DNA of 7,020 nt from an uncultured Clostridia bacterium (GTDB taxonomy: Bacteria; Bacillota; Clostridia; TANB77; CAG-508): positions 1 to 7,020 of the forward strand of contig CAJFQT010000076.1 in assembly GCA_904419095.1 (NCBI GenBank), read 5' to 3'. The notes below the pieces were generated by a model. It saw only the letters and a program-made list of their open reading frames with translations, made no database searches and was not told where the DNA came from. The translations under genes and the position numbers were made by a program. Every line of letters begins with the position of its first letter. Position 1 is the first letter of the stretch. Below are positions 1 to 5,997 of the stretch, one piece after another.

Positions 1-44
1 AAAAATTTTAGATAAAGAAATAGAGACCTTTATTGAAAAAAGAA

Positions 45-50
45 AGGTGA
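45..50 (+). promoter_or_regulatory. Ribosome binding site that fixes the ssb start
   Basis: AGGTGA, within the longer AAAGGTGAT, closely matches the anti-Shine-Dalgarno sequence and sits five bases before the ATG at 56. An in-frame GTG at 47 lies inside this site and cannot be the start served by it, so the ATG at 56 is preferred. Confidence 0.85.
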
Positions 51-55
51 TAAAA

Positions 56-484
56 ATGAACAAAGTAATATTAATGGGAAGACTTACAAGAGATCCAGAA
101 GTAAGATATACACAAACAAACAACACACTAGTTGCATCTTTCAGTTTAGCAGTAAACAGAAGATTTGTAAGACAAGGAGAAGAAAGACAAGCAGACTTTT
201 TCAATATAGTAGCTTGGGCAAAACTAGGAGAATTTTGTAGTAAATATTTTAAAAAAGGACAACAAGTAGGTATAATAGGAAGATTACAAACAAGAACATG
301 GGATGACGATCAAGGAGTTAAACATTATATTACAGAAGTAGTAGCCGAAGAAGCATATTTTGCAGATAGCAAAAGAGATGGAGACACAAATGCAGGTACA
401 TTTGAAAACACATTTGGTTCTACAATGCCAGGTAATATGGGAAATGACTTTGAAATGTCATCAAGCGATGATTTACCATTCTAG
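56..484 (+). CDS. ssb: Single-stranded DNA-binding protein
   Basis: SSB coats single-stranded DNA during replication, recombination and repair, and recruits partner proteins through its C-terminal tip. The 142-residue product starts MNKVILMGRLTRDPEVRYT, the classic start of the bacterial SSB OB-fold, which covers roughly residues 1-105. W54 and F60 fall at the positions of the DNA-stacking residues W54 and F60 of E. coli SSB; W82 may correspond to W88. A short Gly/Asn/Thr/Ser-rich linker follows (about residues 106-135). The acidic tail ends DDLPF, the conserved partner-binding tip. The start is set by the AAAGGTGAT site at 43-51. The gene lies 15 bases before rpsR, as in the rpsF-ssb-rpsR operon of Firmicutes; rpsF should lie just upstream of the window. 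Length is normal for a clostridial SSB, and nothing suggests damage. Confidence 0.97.
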   Translation: MNKVILMGRLTRDPEVRYTQTNNTLVASFSLAVNRRFVRQGEERQADFFNIVAWAKLGEFCSKYFKKGQQVGIIGRLQTRTWDDDQGVKHYITEVVAEEAYFADSKRDGDTNAGTFENTFGSTMPGNMGNDFEMSSSDDLPF

Positions 485-499
485 AAAGGGGGAAAAGAA

Positions 500-781
500 A
501 TGGCAGACAAAAAACAAAATAAAAGAAATAACAATAAAAATTATGATGAAGACTACAATCCAAGATTTAGAAAACAAAGAAAAAAAGTATGTATAATGTG
601 TAGTGATAAAAACTTTGAATTAGATTATAAAAATGCAGATCAATTAAAAAAATTCGTTAATGAAAAAGGTAAAATATTACCAAGAAGAACAACAGGAGCA
701 TGTGCAAAACATCAAAGAGATATCACAACAGCTGTAAAAAGAGCAAGACACATTGCTATTTTACCATACACACAAAACTAA
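500..781 (+). CDS. rpsR: Small-subunit ribosomal protein S18 (zinc-binding type)
   Basis: S18 pairs with S6 on the platform of the 30S ribosomal subunit. The 93-residue protein has the family signature KILPRRTTGACAKHQR (residues 58-73) and the conserved C-terminal segment KRARHIAILPY. C31 and C34 (CIMC) together with C68 and H71 give a complete set of likely zinc ligands, so this is the metal-binding 'C+' form rather than the ligand-poor form of Bacillus subtilis. The N-terminal 29 residues are Lys/Asn/Arg-rich and variable, as usual for S18. A strong AAAGGGGG site (485-492) sits seven bases before the ATG. It is the last gene of the ssb-rpsR unit, with an intrinsic terminator beginning 17 bases after its stop. 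Confidence 0.97.
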   Translation: MADKKQNKRNNNKNYDEDYNPRFRKQRKKVCIMCSDKNFELDYKNADQLKKFVNEKGKILPRRTTGACAKHQRDITTAVKRARHIAILPYTQN

Positions 782-798
782 TTAAAAAATACATAATA

Positions 799-830
799 AA
801 AAACCGCTTAAAATCAGCGGTTTTTATTAT
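799..830 (+). terminator. Intrinsic terminator after rpsR
   Basis: A 10-bp stem pairs AAAAACCGCT (799-808) with AGCGGTTTTT (816-825) around a 7-base loop. The GC-rich core CCGCT/AGCGG runs straight into a T-rich tail (821-834). It ends the rpsF-ssb-rpsR operon and insulates the accessory gene that follows. Confidence 0.92.
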
Positions 831-1000
831 TTTTATCAACAAATAGTAAAAATAATCCTCCTTTTAACGAATTCAAAATTACTTTAATACCTTGAAAAAA
901 TCTTAAAATTTATATCTTTAATTTAGTAGATTATATCAAACTTTTCAATAACAGATTTTAATACATAACTGAATTGTAACTTATTAATAACAAATTTTTT

Positions 1001-1020
1001 AATATTTATAAATAAATATT
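1001..1020. repeat. Small AT-only palindrome upstream of the prepilin-like gene
   Basis: AATATTTAT (1001-1009) and ATAAATATT (1012-1020) form perfect 9-bp inverted arms around two bases. It touches the -35-like TTGAAT at 1019, so it could be an operator. With only A and T in the arms, chance is a real alternative. Confidence 0.3.
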
Positions 1021-1047
1021 GAATTTATTTTAAAAAAATAGTAAACT
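1019..1047 (+). promoter_or_regulatory. Weak promoter candidate for the prepilin-like gene
   Basis: TTGAAT (1019-1024) and TAAACT (1042-1047) are separated by 17 bases, each matching four of six sigma-A consensus positions. If used, it would give a leader of roughly 150 bases. AT-rich DNA yields such matches easily, so this is only the best-spaced candidate found by eye. Confidence 0.25.
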
Positions 1048-1191
1048 TATTTTATAAGGAAAGAAAAGTAAAGTAAAATAAACTAAATAAATAATATAAA
1101 AATATATAAAATTCATCACAAAATATCTTTCCAAATATATAAGACTATCAATTAAAAGATAGAAACTAATTTAATGATTAAAAAATTGAAT

Positions 1192-1196
1192 AGGAG
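1192..1196 (+). promoter_or_regulatory. Ribosome binding site choosing the ATG at 1204
   Basis: AGGAG lies seven bases before the ATG at 1204. The in-frame ATG at 1174 has no comparable site (upstream is AGAAACTAATTTA). Starting at 1204 also puts the prepilin cleavage glycine at residue 10, a normal leader length. Confidence 0.8.
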
Positions 1197-1203
1197 AAAA
1201 AAT

Positions 1204-2913
1204 ATGATAAAAAACTTAAGAAAAGAAAAAGGAATAACAATGATAACTGTAACAATATCAGTTATAATTCTATTAATCATAACAGGAATACTAGTATATA
1301 ATGCCAGAGATGCAGTATATATTAAGAATTATAATGGCTTAAAAAATGATATAGAATTACTAAGAGACAAAGTCGCAGAATTTTATAATGAATATGGAAG
1401 CATTCCTGCAAAAACAAAATGTGCAAAAATATCAACAGGAATAGAAAGCGTATTTAATCAAACAGAATTAAATAATGAAGGAGATTTATATATACTAGAC
1501 TTACAAGTGTTAGATGGAGTAACATTAAACTATGGAAAAGATTATGAAACAGTAAAAAACATGGACAAAGTAGAAGAATATTACCCAAATTTATATATAA
1601 TACACAAAATGACACATAACATATTTCTAATGGGAGGTGTTGAAGTAAAAGAAGGAAACACTATGAAATTTTACTACACCGACTATTCAACACCAGATGA
1701 AACTAAAGTAGACTTTAGGTATGTAGATGGAATAAAAATACCAGATGGATATTATTACATAGGAAGAAATGATGAAGGAAATATAACTATAGGAACAACA
1801 TTGGAAGAAGAATATAATAGTGAAAGTCAAACACAATATGTATGGCAAGGAGCATCAGAGGTATTGCCAAATGCAGTTCTAGAAGAAGGTCAAACATTAG
1901 AAGAATATAAAGAAAGTGTAGAAAAATATAAAGGATATTACCTAAATTCTAAAACAAACAAAATTATATATCTAAATGCAAATAACTGGTCAGAAACTTA
2001 TACATCAATGGAAAAATATGTTGACAAAAACGGAGATACTGCATATATCCCAAAAGGATTCCAAGTAAGCAAGCAATCAGGAACAAATATGATAAAAGAT
2101 GGATTAGTAATTAGAGATCAAACAGGTGATGAGACAACAAATGGAAGTGAATTTGTATGGATACCAGTAGAAAATATGGATAACTTCCATGCAATAGAAG
2201 GATATTTATCAGGAAATTTAGATAATAAATTATCAAAAATTACAGAAGCAGGAGGAGAAAATTCAACAATCAAAACAGCAGAAAGTATTGCAATGTATAA
2301 TAGTGTTGAAAAATATGGTGGATTTTATATTGCTAGATATGAAGCTGGAATAACTGATGAAAGTTTAAAAGAAGTTCAAGATGGAACAGTAAAACCAATA
2401 TCGAAAAAAGGAGCAACATCATGGAAAAATATAGGATGGGGAGGAGAAGATTCGGATAAAGCATCAGATGGTTTAGTTGGAGATGATTCAAAAGATGGAG
2501 CTGTAAAAGTAGCGAGATCAATGTATAACGATTCAAACTTAACAAATGCAAGAAGTACATTAATTTATGGTGTACAATGGGATGCAACATTAAACTTTAT
2601 AGATCCAAACTATATTAATGGAACTTGTGAAGAAACTTCATTTGTTAGAAATTCAAAAAATAAAGGAAATCATTCTGGAACTCTAATAAGAAGCGGAGAA
2701 AATGACAAATATAAGGTGAAAAATATCTATGACTTAGCAGGTAATTTATGGGAATGGACAATGGAAGCATATGATGGAACAGCAAGAGTAAGAAGAGGAG
2801 GAGAATATTATTATCAAGATAATAGATATCCAGCATCATGTAGAGGATATGATACTCCAAGTGCTCAAGTATATAACAGTAGAGGTTTCAGAGTAGCTTT
2901 ATACTTGCAATAA
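1204..2913 (+). CDS. Prepilin-like surface protein with C-terminal FGE/C-type-lectin-like domain, possible DGR target
   Basis: The 569-residue product begins with a class III (type IV prepilin-like) signal: basic MIKNLRKEKG, then ITMITV and a hydrophobic helix to about residue 31. Cleavage would fall after G10; the usual Glu at +5 of the mature protein is Thr. Residues 32-315 are an unrecognised, Tyr/Asn/Glu-rich central part with a degenerate internal repeat. Residues 316-569 resemble the FGE-sulfatase (formylglycine-generating enzyme/SUMF1) fold family: EFVWIPV (316-322), YGGFYIARYEAG (371-382), GVQWDA (456-461), DLAGNLWEWT (510-519), RRGG (530-533) and the end GFRVALYLQ. The paired catalytic cysteines of true FGE are not evident (C546 stands alone near the end), so ligand binding is more likely than catalysis. 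The related fold is used by DGR variable proteins, and residues 534-559 have that codon pattern. The gene is monocistronic, with terminators on both sides. The family resemblance is clear; display on a pilus-like structure and binding of an outside ligand are inferences. Confidence 0.8.
   Translation: MIKNLRKEKGITMITVTISVIILLIITGILVYNARDAVYIKNYNGLKNDIELLRDKVAEFYNEYGSIPAKTKCAKISTGIESVFNQTELNNEGDLYILDLQVLDGVTLNYGKDYETVKNMDKVEEYYPNLYIIHKMTHNIFLMGGVEVKEGNTMKFYYTDYSTPDETKVDFRYVDGIKIPDGYYYIGRNDEGNITIGTTLEEEYNSESQTQYVWQGASEVLPNAVLEEGQTLEEYKESVEKYKGYYLNSKTNKIIYLNANNWSETYTSMEKYVDKNGDTAYIPKGFQVSKQSGTNMIKDGLVIRDQTGDETTNGSEFVWIPVENMDNFHAIEGYLSGNLDNKLSKITEAGGENSTIKTAESIAMYNSVEKYGGFYIARYEAGITDESLKEVQDGTVKPISKKGATSWKNIGWGGEDSDKASDGLVGDDSKDGAVKVARSMYNDSNLTNARSTLIYGVQWDATLNFIDPNYINGTCEETSFVRNSKNKGNHSGTLIRSGENDKYKVKNIYDLAGNLWEWTMEAYDGTARVRRGGEYYYQDNRYPASCRGYDTPSAQVYNSRGFRVALYLQ
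2797..2910 (+). other. Candidate DGR-type variable repeat at the 3' end of the gene
   Basis: The segment runs from the conserved Gly-Gly after Arg-Arg to the last sense codon. Between 2803 and 2880, 15 of 26 codons are NNT or NNC (Tyr, Asp, Asn, Cys, Thr, Ser, Ala). All of these are reachable from AAT/AAC by changing adenines. Intervening codons such as CCA, GCA, TCA, AGA and GGA look fixed. The preceding 26 codons (2725-2802) contain only 7 NNY codons. The constant 3' end (AGAGGTTTCAGAGTAGC) would be the homing boundary. No template copy lies in this window. Confidence 0.45.
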
Positions 2914-2930
2914 AATATAAAAATAAAAAG

Positions 2931-2974
2931 AAAATTCAAGAATATTTTTTTTAAATGTTCTTGAATTTTTTATT
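2931..2974 (+). terminator. Intrinsic terminator after the prepilin-like gene
   Basis: A long AT-rich hairpin pairs 2931-2947 with 2953-2969: 17 bp with one G-T wobble and a 5-base T loop, built on AAAATTCAAGAA/TTCTTGAATTTT. It merges into a T-rich 3' side. Its low GC makes it weaker than the rpsR terminator, but the pairing is nearly perfect and its position 17 bases after the stop is right. The A-rich left flank means it could also act on the other strand. Confidence 0.85.
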
Positions 2975-3043
2975 AGTATACAAGAAAACTAACTTATAAC
3001 TTTGCAACAATACAAAATTTAGATACAAATTCTATTGAAAGAA

Positions 3044-3072
3044 TTGACTTTTAAGCAATTTCAGTATATTAT
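3044..3072 (+). promoter_or_regulatory. Sigma-A-type promoter for minD-minE-rodA
   Basis: TTGACT (3044-3049) and TATTAT (3067-3072) are separated by exactly 17 bases, each matching five of six consensus positions. It lies after the preceding terminator and about 45 bases before the minD ATG, so it predicts a transcript starting near 3079 with a short leader that carries AAGGAGG. Confidence 0.65.
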
Positions 3073-3117
3073 ATATACTATAAAATTAGTGTTTTTAAAA
3101 TCCTAAGGAGGAAAATT

Positions 3118-3912
3118 ATGGGAGAAGTAATCGTTATAACATCAGGAAAAGGTGGAGTAGGTAAAACAACAACAACAGCAAATTTAGGAGCAAGCCTTGC
3201 AGTGGAAGGAAAAAAAGTAGCATTAGTAGACACAGACATAGGATTAAGAAACCTAGACGTAGTTATGGGGCTTGAAAATAGAATAGTATATGACATAGTA
3301 GATGTCGTAGAAGAAAAATGCAAACTAAGACAAGCACTTATAAAAGATAAAAGATTTAAAGATTTATACCTATTACCAGCTGCCCAAACTAGAGATAAAA
3401 GTGCAGTAAATGAAGAACAAATGAGAGAACTTACAAAGAAACTAAAAGAAGAATTTGATTACATATTAATTGATTGTCCAGCAGGAATTGAACAAGGATT
3501 TAAAAATGCAATAGCAGGAGCTAATAGAGCATTAGTAGTAACAACTGCGGAAATATCAGCAATAAGGGATGCTGACAGAATAATAGGCTTACTAGAAGCG
3601 TCAGAAATAAAAAATCCAGAATTAGTCATAAACAGAATAAGACCTAATATGGTAAGAAAAGGTGAAATGATGGATGTAGAAGACATCGTAGATTTATTAT
3701 CAATAGATTTAATAGGAGTTGTACCAGATGATGAATACATAATCACACAAACAAATAAAGGAGAACCAGTAATACAAAATAAAAAAGCACCATCAGGAAA
3801 AGCGTACATGGAGATAGCAAAAAGAGTATTAGGTGAAAAAATAGAAGTAACAATTCCAGGAAGAGAAAAAGGATTTTTTGCTAAATTAAAAAGATTATTT
3901 AGAAAATCATAA
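3118..3912 (+). CDS. minD: Septum-site-determining ATPase MinD
   Basis: MinD is a membrane-cycling ParA/MRP-family ATPase. It normally recruits the division inhibitor MinC to the membrane and is released by MinE. The 264-residue protein has the deviant Walker A motif KGGVGKTT (residues 11-18, signature K11 and K16). It also has the switch I stretch DTDIGLRNLDVVMGLE (38-53) and the Walker B region DCPAGIE (119-125). The C-terminal amphipathic membrane-targeting helix GFFAKLKRLFRK (252-263) marks it as MinD rather than a Soj/ParA relative. AAGGAGG (3105-3111) sits six bases before the ATG, with a good promoter just upstream. minE follows after 31 bases. In many Clostridia minC precedes minD; here the gene before it is unrelated and terminated, so minC is not in this operon. 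Confidence 0.97.
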   Translation: MGEVIVITSGKGGVGKTTTTANLGASLAVEGKKVALVDTDIGLRNLDVVMGLENRIVYDIVDVVEEKCKLRQALIKDKRFKDLYLLPAAQTRDKSAVNEEQMRELTKKLKEEFDYILIDCPAGIEQGFKNAIAGANRALVVTTAEISAIRDADRIIGLLEASEIKNPELVINRIRPNMVRKGEMMDVEDIVDLLSIDLIGVVPDDEYIITQTNKGEPVIQNKKAPSGKAYMEIAKRVLGEKIEVTIPGREKGFFAKLKRLFRKS

Positions 3913-3943
3913 AAGGAAAAAATACATTGGAGGTTAATAAAGA

Positions 3944-4627
3944 ATGTTTGAAGGCTTAATGAAATTCTTTAAAAAAATAGGAAAAAAAGAGGAAAATAAA
4001 GAAGTTTCAAATTCTAAAGATGCAGCAAAAGAAAGACTACATTTAGTATTAATGCAAGATAGAGCAAACGTTTCTGCAGATTTTTTAGAACTAATGAAGC
4101 AGGAAATAATAGAAGTAATAAAAAAATATATCGAAGTAGATGAAGAAGCTATAGATGTAAGATTAACAAATAAAGAAAACGAAGATGGAACAAATGGAGC
4201 ACCTGCACTATATGCAAACATTCCGATTTTAAATATAAAAAACGAAGCAAGAAAAATTGACAAAAAAGTTGAAAATAAAGAAAGTGAAAAAGAGCAAGAG
4301 GAAAACAAAGAAACCAATAAATCAACAGAAAATAAAAAAGAAACAGATGAAGATAAAAAAGCAAGTAAAAATGATGACAAAGAAAAAACAAATAATAATG
4401 TTAAAAACAGTAAAGAAGAAAAAAACATAAAAAAAGTAAATAAAGAAAAAGAAGAAAATATAGAAAACAAAAATAAGGAAGAAGAAAATAAAACAGAAGA
4501 CAAAATAAACAAAGAAAAAAGTGAAAATAATAATCAATATACAAACCAATCAGAAAAAGAAAATAATGAACAGAATAAAATCAAACCAAAAAAAGAAAAT
4601 GAAAAAAATATAAAAAAAGAAGAGTGA
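3944..4627 (+). CDS. minE: MinE topological specificity factor with a long charged C-terminal tail
   Basis: MinE stimulates MinD ATP hydrolysis and keeps Min proteins from acting at mid-cell. Residues 1-98 form a standard MinE: an N-terminal amphipathic membrane-binding segment (MFEGLMKFFKKIGKK), the MinD-contact helix around DAAKERLHLVLMQDRANVS (26-44), and the dimer core (FLELMKQEIIEVIKKY, then EEAIDVRLTN, ending ALYANIPIL). Residues 99-227 are unusual: about 130 residues almost wholly of Lys, Glu, Asn, Asp, Ser and Thr with no predicted fold. E. coli MinE is 88 residues, so the tail more than doubles the family length. The reading frame stays open to a TGA five bases before rodA, so the tail looks translated rather than a run-through. 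TGGAGGT (3928-3934) sits about 10 bases before the ATG, slightly long spacing. The core assignment is firm; the tail's function is unknown. Confidence 0.94.
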   Translation: MFEGLMKFFKKIGKKEENKEVSNSKDAAKERLHLVLMQDRANVSADFLELMKQEIIEVIKKYIEVDEEAIDVRLTNKENEDGTNGAPALYANIPILNIKNEARKIDKKVENKESEKEQEENKETNKSTENKKETDEDKKASKNDDKEKTNNNVKNSKEEKNIKKVNKEKEENIENKNKEEENKTEDKINKEKSENNNQYTNQSEKENNEQNKIKPKKENEKNIKKEE

Positions 4628-4632
4628 TTTGA

Positions 4633-5739
4633 TTGAGAAAAAGAGAACTAAAAAATATGGAATGGGGATTGCTTATAGTAGCAATAATCTTATCCATTAT
4701 AGGTCTAGTTGCATTATTTTCAGCAACTCAAGAAACAGAACATGCAGAATTTACTAAACAAATTATATGGATTGTAGTTAGCTTAGTAATAATGATAGGT
4801 GTAATGTTTATTGATTATGAATTATTAGTAAAAATATCACCAGTACTTTATGGAATATTTATAATATTATTAATAGCAGTACTATTTACGAAACCAATAA
4901 ATGGTGCTTCAAGCTGGTTTGATATAGGAGTATTTTCATTTCAGCCAGGTGAATTTGCAAAAATATTTGTAATTTTATTTCTAGCATTTACAATTTCAAA
5001 AATACAATCAAGAGAAAAACAAGAAATAAATAAACCATTGAAATTACTATTAATTTTTGTTGTACTTGCAGTTCCTGTTTTATTAATAATAAAAGAACCA
5101 GATTATGGAACAGCAGCAGCTTATATATCAGCATTTGTTGTGATGCTGTTTACATCAGGGTTAGATAAGAAATATATAATTAGTGCAATCATAATAATAG
5201 CAGTTGCAGTGCCAGTAGTATATAATTTTATACTCCCTGACCACGCAAAACAAAGAATAGACATATTTTTGAATCCAGAATCAGATCCTAGAGGAGCAGG
5301 ATATAATATAATACAATCCAAACTTGCAATAGGAGCTGGTGGACTAACAGGAATGGGATTATTAAAAGGAAATCAAACACAATTAGGTTTCTTATATCCA
5401 AAAACTACAGACTTTATATATTCAGTAATAGGTGAAGAGATGGGATTCATTGTAGCAGCAGCAATCATAATATTATATGTATATTTTATAACAAAAATAT
5501 TATACATAGCCAAAACTGCAAAAGATGATTTAGGTTCAATAATAGCATCAGGAATTGCAGGAATATTCATATTCCACGTATTAGAAAATATAGGAATGGT
5601 TATGGGACTATTACCAATAACAGGAGTACCATTACCATTTATAAGCTATGGTGGTAGTTCAATGATAACAGGATTTCTTATGATAGGAATTTTATTAAAT
5701 ATAAGTGGAAAAAGACAAAAAACAATTTTTGTACAATAA
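4633..5739 (+). CDS. rodA: SEDS peptidoglycan glycosyltransferase RodA
   Basis: RodA polymerises lipid II into glycan strands for lateral wall growth, working with a class B penicillin-binding protein in the cell membrane. The 368-residue protein has about ten hydrophobic helices. It carries the SEDS motifs WFDIGVFSFQPGEFAKI (Gly replaces the usual Ser of QPSE), KEPDYGTA, DPRGAGYN, GNQTQLGFLYPKTTDF, GEEMGF and PLPFISYGGSS. D260, in TTDFIYSVIGEE, aligns with the catalytically essential Asp (D262 in E. coli RodA). GNQTQLGFLYPK favours RodA over FtsW. The start is probably the TTG at 4633, five bases after minE stops and just after AGAAGAGTGAT; it gives MRKRELKNMEWGLL, a normal SEDS N-terminus. 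An ATG at 4657 would drop only eight residues and has a weak site. Translation is likely coupled to minE. minD-minE-rodA order is a known clostridial arrangement. Confidence 0.94.
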   Translation: MRKRELKNMEWGLLIVAIILSIIGLVALFSATQETEHAEFTKQIIWIVVSLVIMIGVMFIDYELLVKISPVLYGIFIILLIAVLFTKPINGASSWFDIGVFSFQPGEFAKIFVILFLAFTISKIQSREKQEINKPLKLLLIFVVLAVPVLLIIKEPDYGTAAAYISAFVVMLFTSGLDKKYIISAIIIIAVAVPVVYNFILPDHAKQRIDIFLNPESDPRGAGYNIIQSKLAIGAGGLTGMGLLKGNQTQLGFLYPKTTDFIYSVIGEEMGFIVAAAIIILYVYFITKILYIAKTAKDDLGSIIASGIAGIFIFHVLENIGMVMGLLPITGVPLPFISYGGSSMITGFLMIGILLNISGKRQKTIFVQ

Positions 5740-5849
5740 AATATTAGATATAATAAAAAAGCTTTGAACTATATACATAATTAACTATGAACTGTAACTA
5801 ATGCACAACAAATAAAATAATATTTTAAATTTTAATTATGAAAAAGTAA

Positions 5850-5902
5850 AAAAGAGAATTATTTACAGATACTTTAAGCTAAATATTCTCTTTTCTTCTT
5901 TT
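5850..5902 (+). terminator. Intrinsic terminator of the minD-minE-rodA operon
   Basis: AAAAGAGAATTATTTA (5850-5865) pairs with TAAATATTCTCTTTT (5880-5894): 15 bp with one bulged T, a 14-base loop, then a T-rich tail (TTTTCTTCTTTT). It lies about 110 bases past the rodA stop; the space between holds no gene. Confidence 0.72.
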
Positions 5903-5997
5903 AGTTAAAATATAAAAAATAGAAAAGTAAATATTAAGAAAGATATCATGAGTATAAAAATTAATAAAATTAATAGAGAAAGTGAGCAAAAAATCAA

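Larger units (their letters stand above)
831..1191. other. Gene-free AT-rich intergenic stretch
   Basis: About 360 bases of almost pure A/T sequence carry no supportable gene. On the plus strand there is no ATG between 841 and 1173. The stretch 1060-1110 is a run of A-rich short near-repeats (variants of AAGTAAA, AATAAA and ATATAAA). It presumably holds the promoter and a long leader for the prepilin-like gene; a weak promoter candidate and a small palindrome are listed separately. No riboswitch or tRNA-like fold was recognised by eye. Confidence 0.6.

Noticed and set aside
1..15. Possible last codons of rpsF
   Set aside because: Stops occur at 13-15 in one frame and 9-11 in another, but the few codons present match no recognisable S6 ending, and the third frame is open into ssb. 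The gene is expected upstream but cannot be placed.
852..867. Good Shine-Dalgarno-like AAAGGAGGATTATT on the minus strand
   Set aside because: No ATG or GTG follows at a usable distance. The nearest TTG frame reads back through the rpsR terminator and into the end of rpsR, with no recognisable protein.
1029..1115. 28-codon hydrophobic, aromatic-rich frame on the minus strand, considered as a small toxin
   Set aside because: Composition is what AT-rich noncoding DNA gives, the ribosome site is weak and badly spaced, and no antitoxin RNA signal was seen.
2333..2860. Leu/His-rich antisense frames within the prepilin-like gene
   Set aside because: They are shadows of A-rich codons on the coding strand, with no start signals.
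1204..2913. True formylglycine-generating enzyme or EgtB/PvdO enzyme
   Set aside because: The fold-family motifs are present, but the catalytic cysteine pair expected near the C-terminus is not, no sulfatase is nearby, and the N-terminus is a pilin-type anchor.
2914..3043. DGR template repeat or accessory gene directly after the candidate variable gene
   Set aside because: The interval holds only the terminator and minD upstream sequence. No second copy of the 2797-2910 motif was seen anywhere in the window.
3934..4512. Long Ser/Phe/Leu-rich open frame antisense to minE
   Set aside because: It is the complement of the Lys/Glu-rich minE tail, where stop codons are rare by composition. It has no ribosome site or family resemblance.
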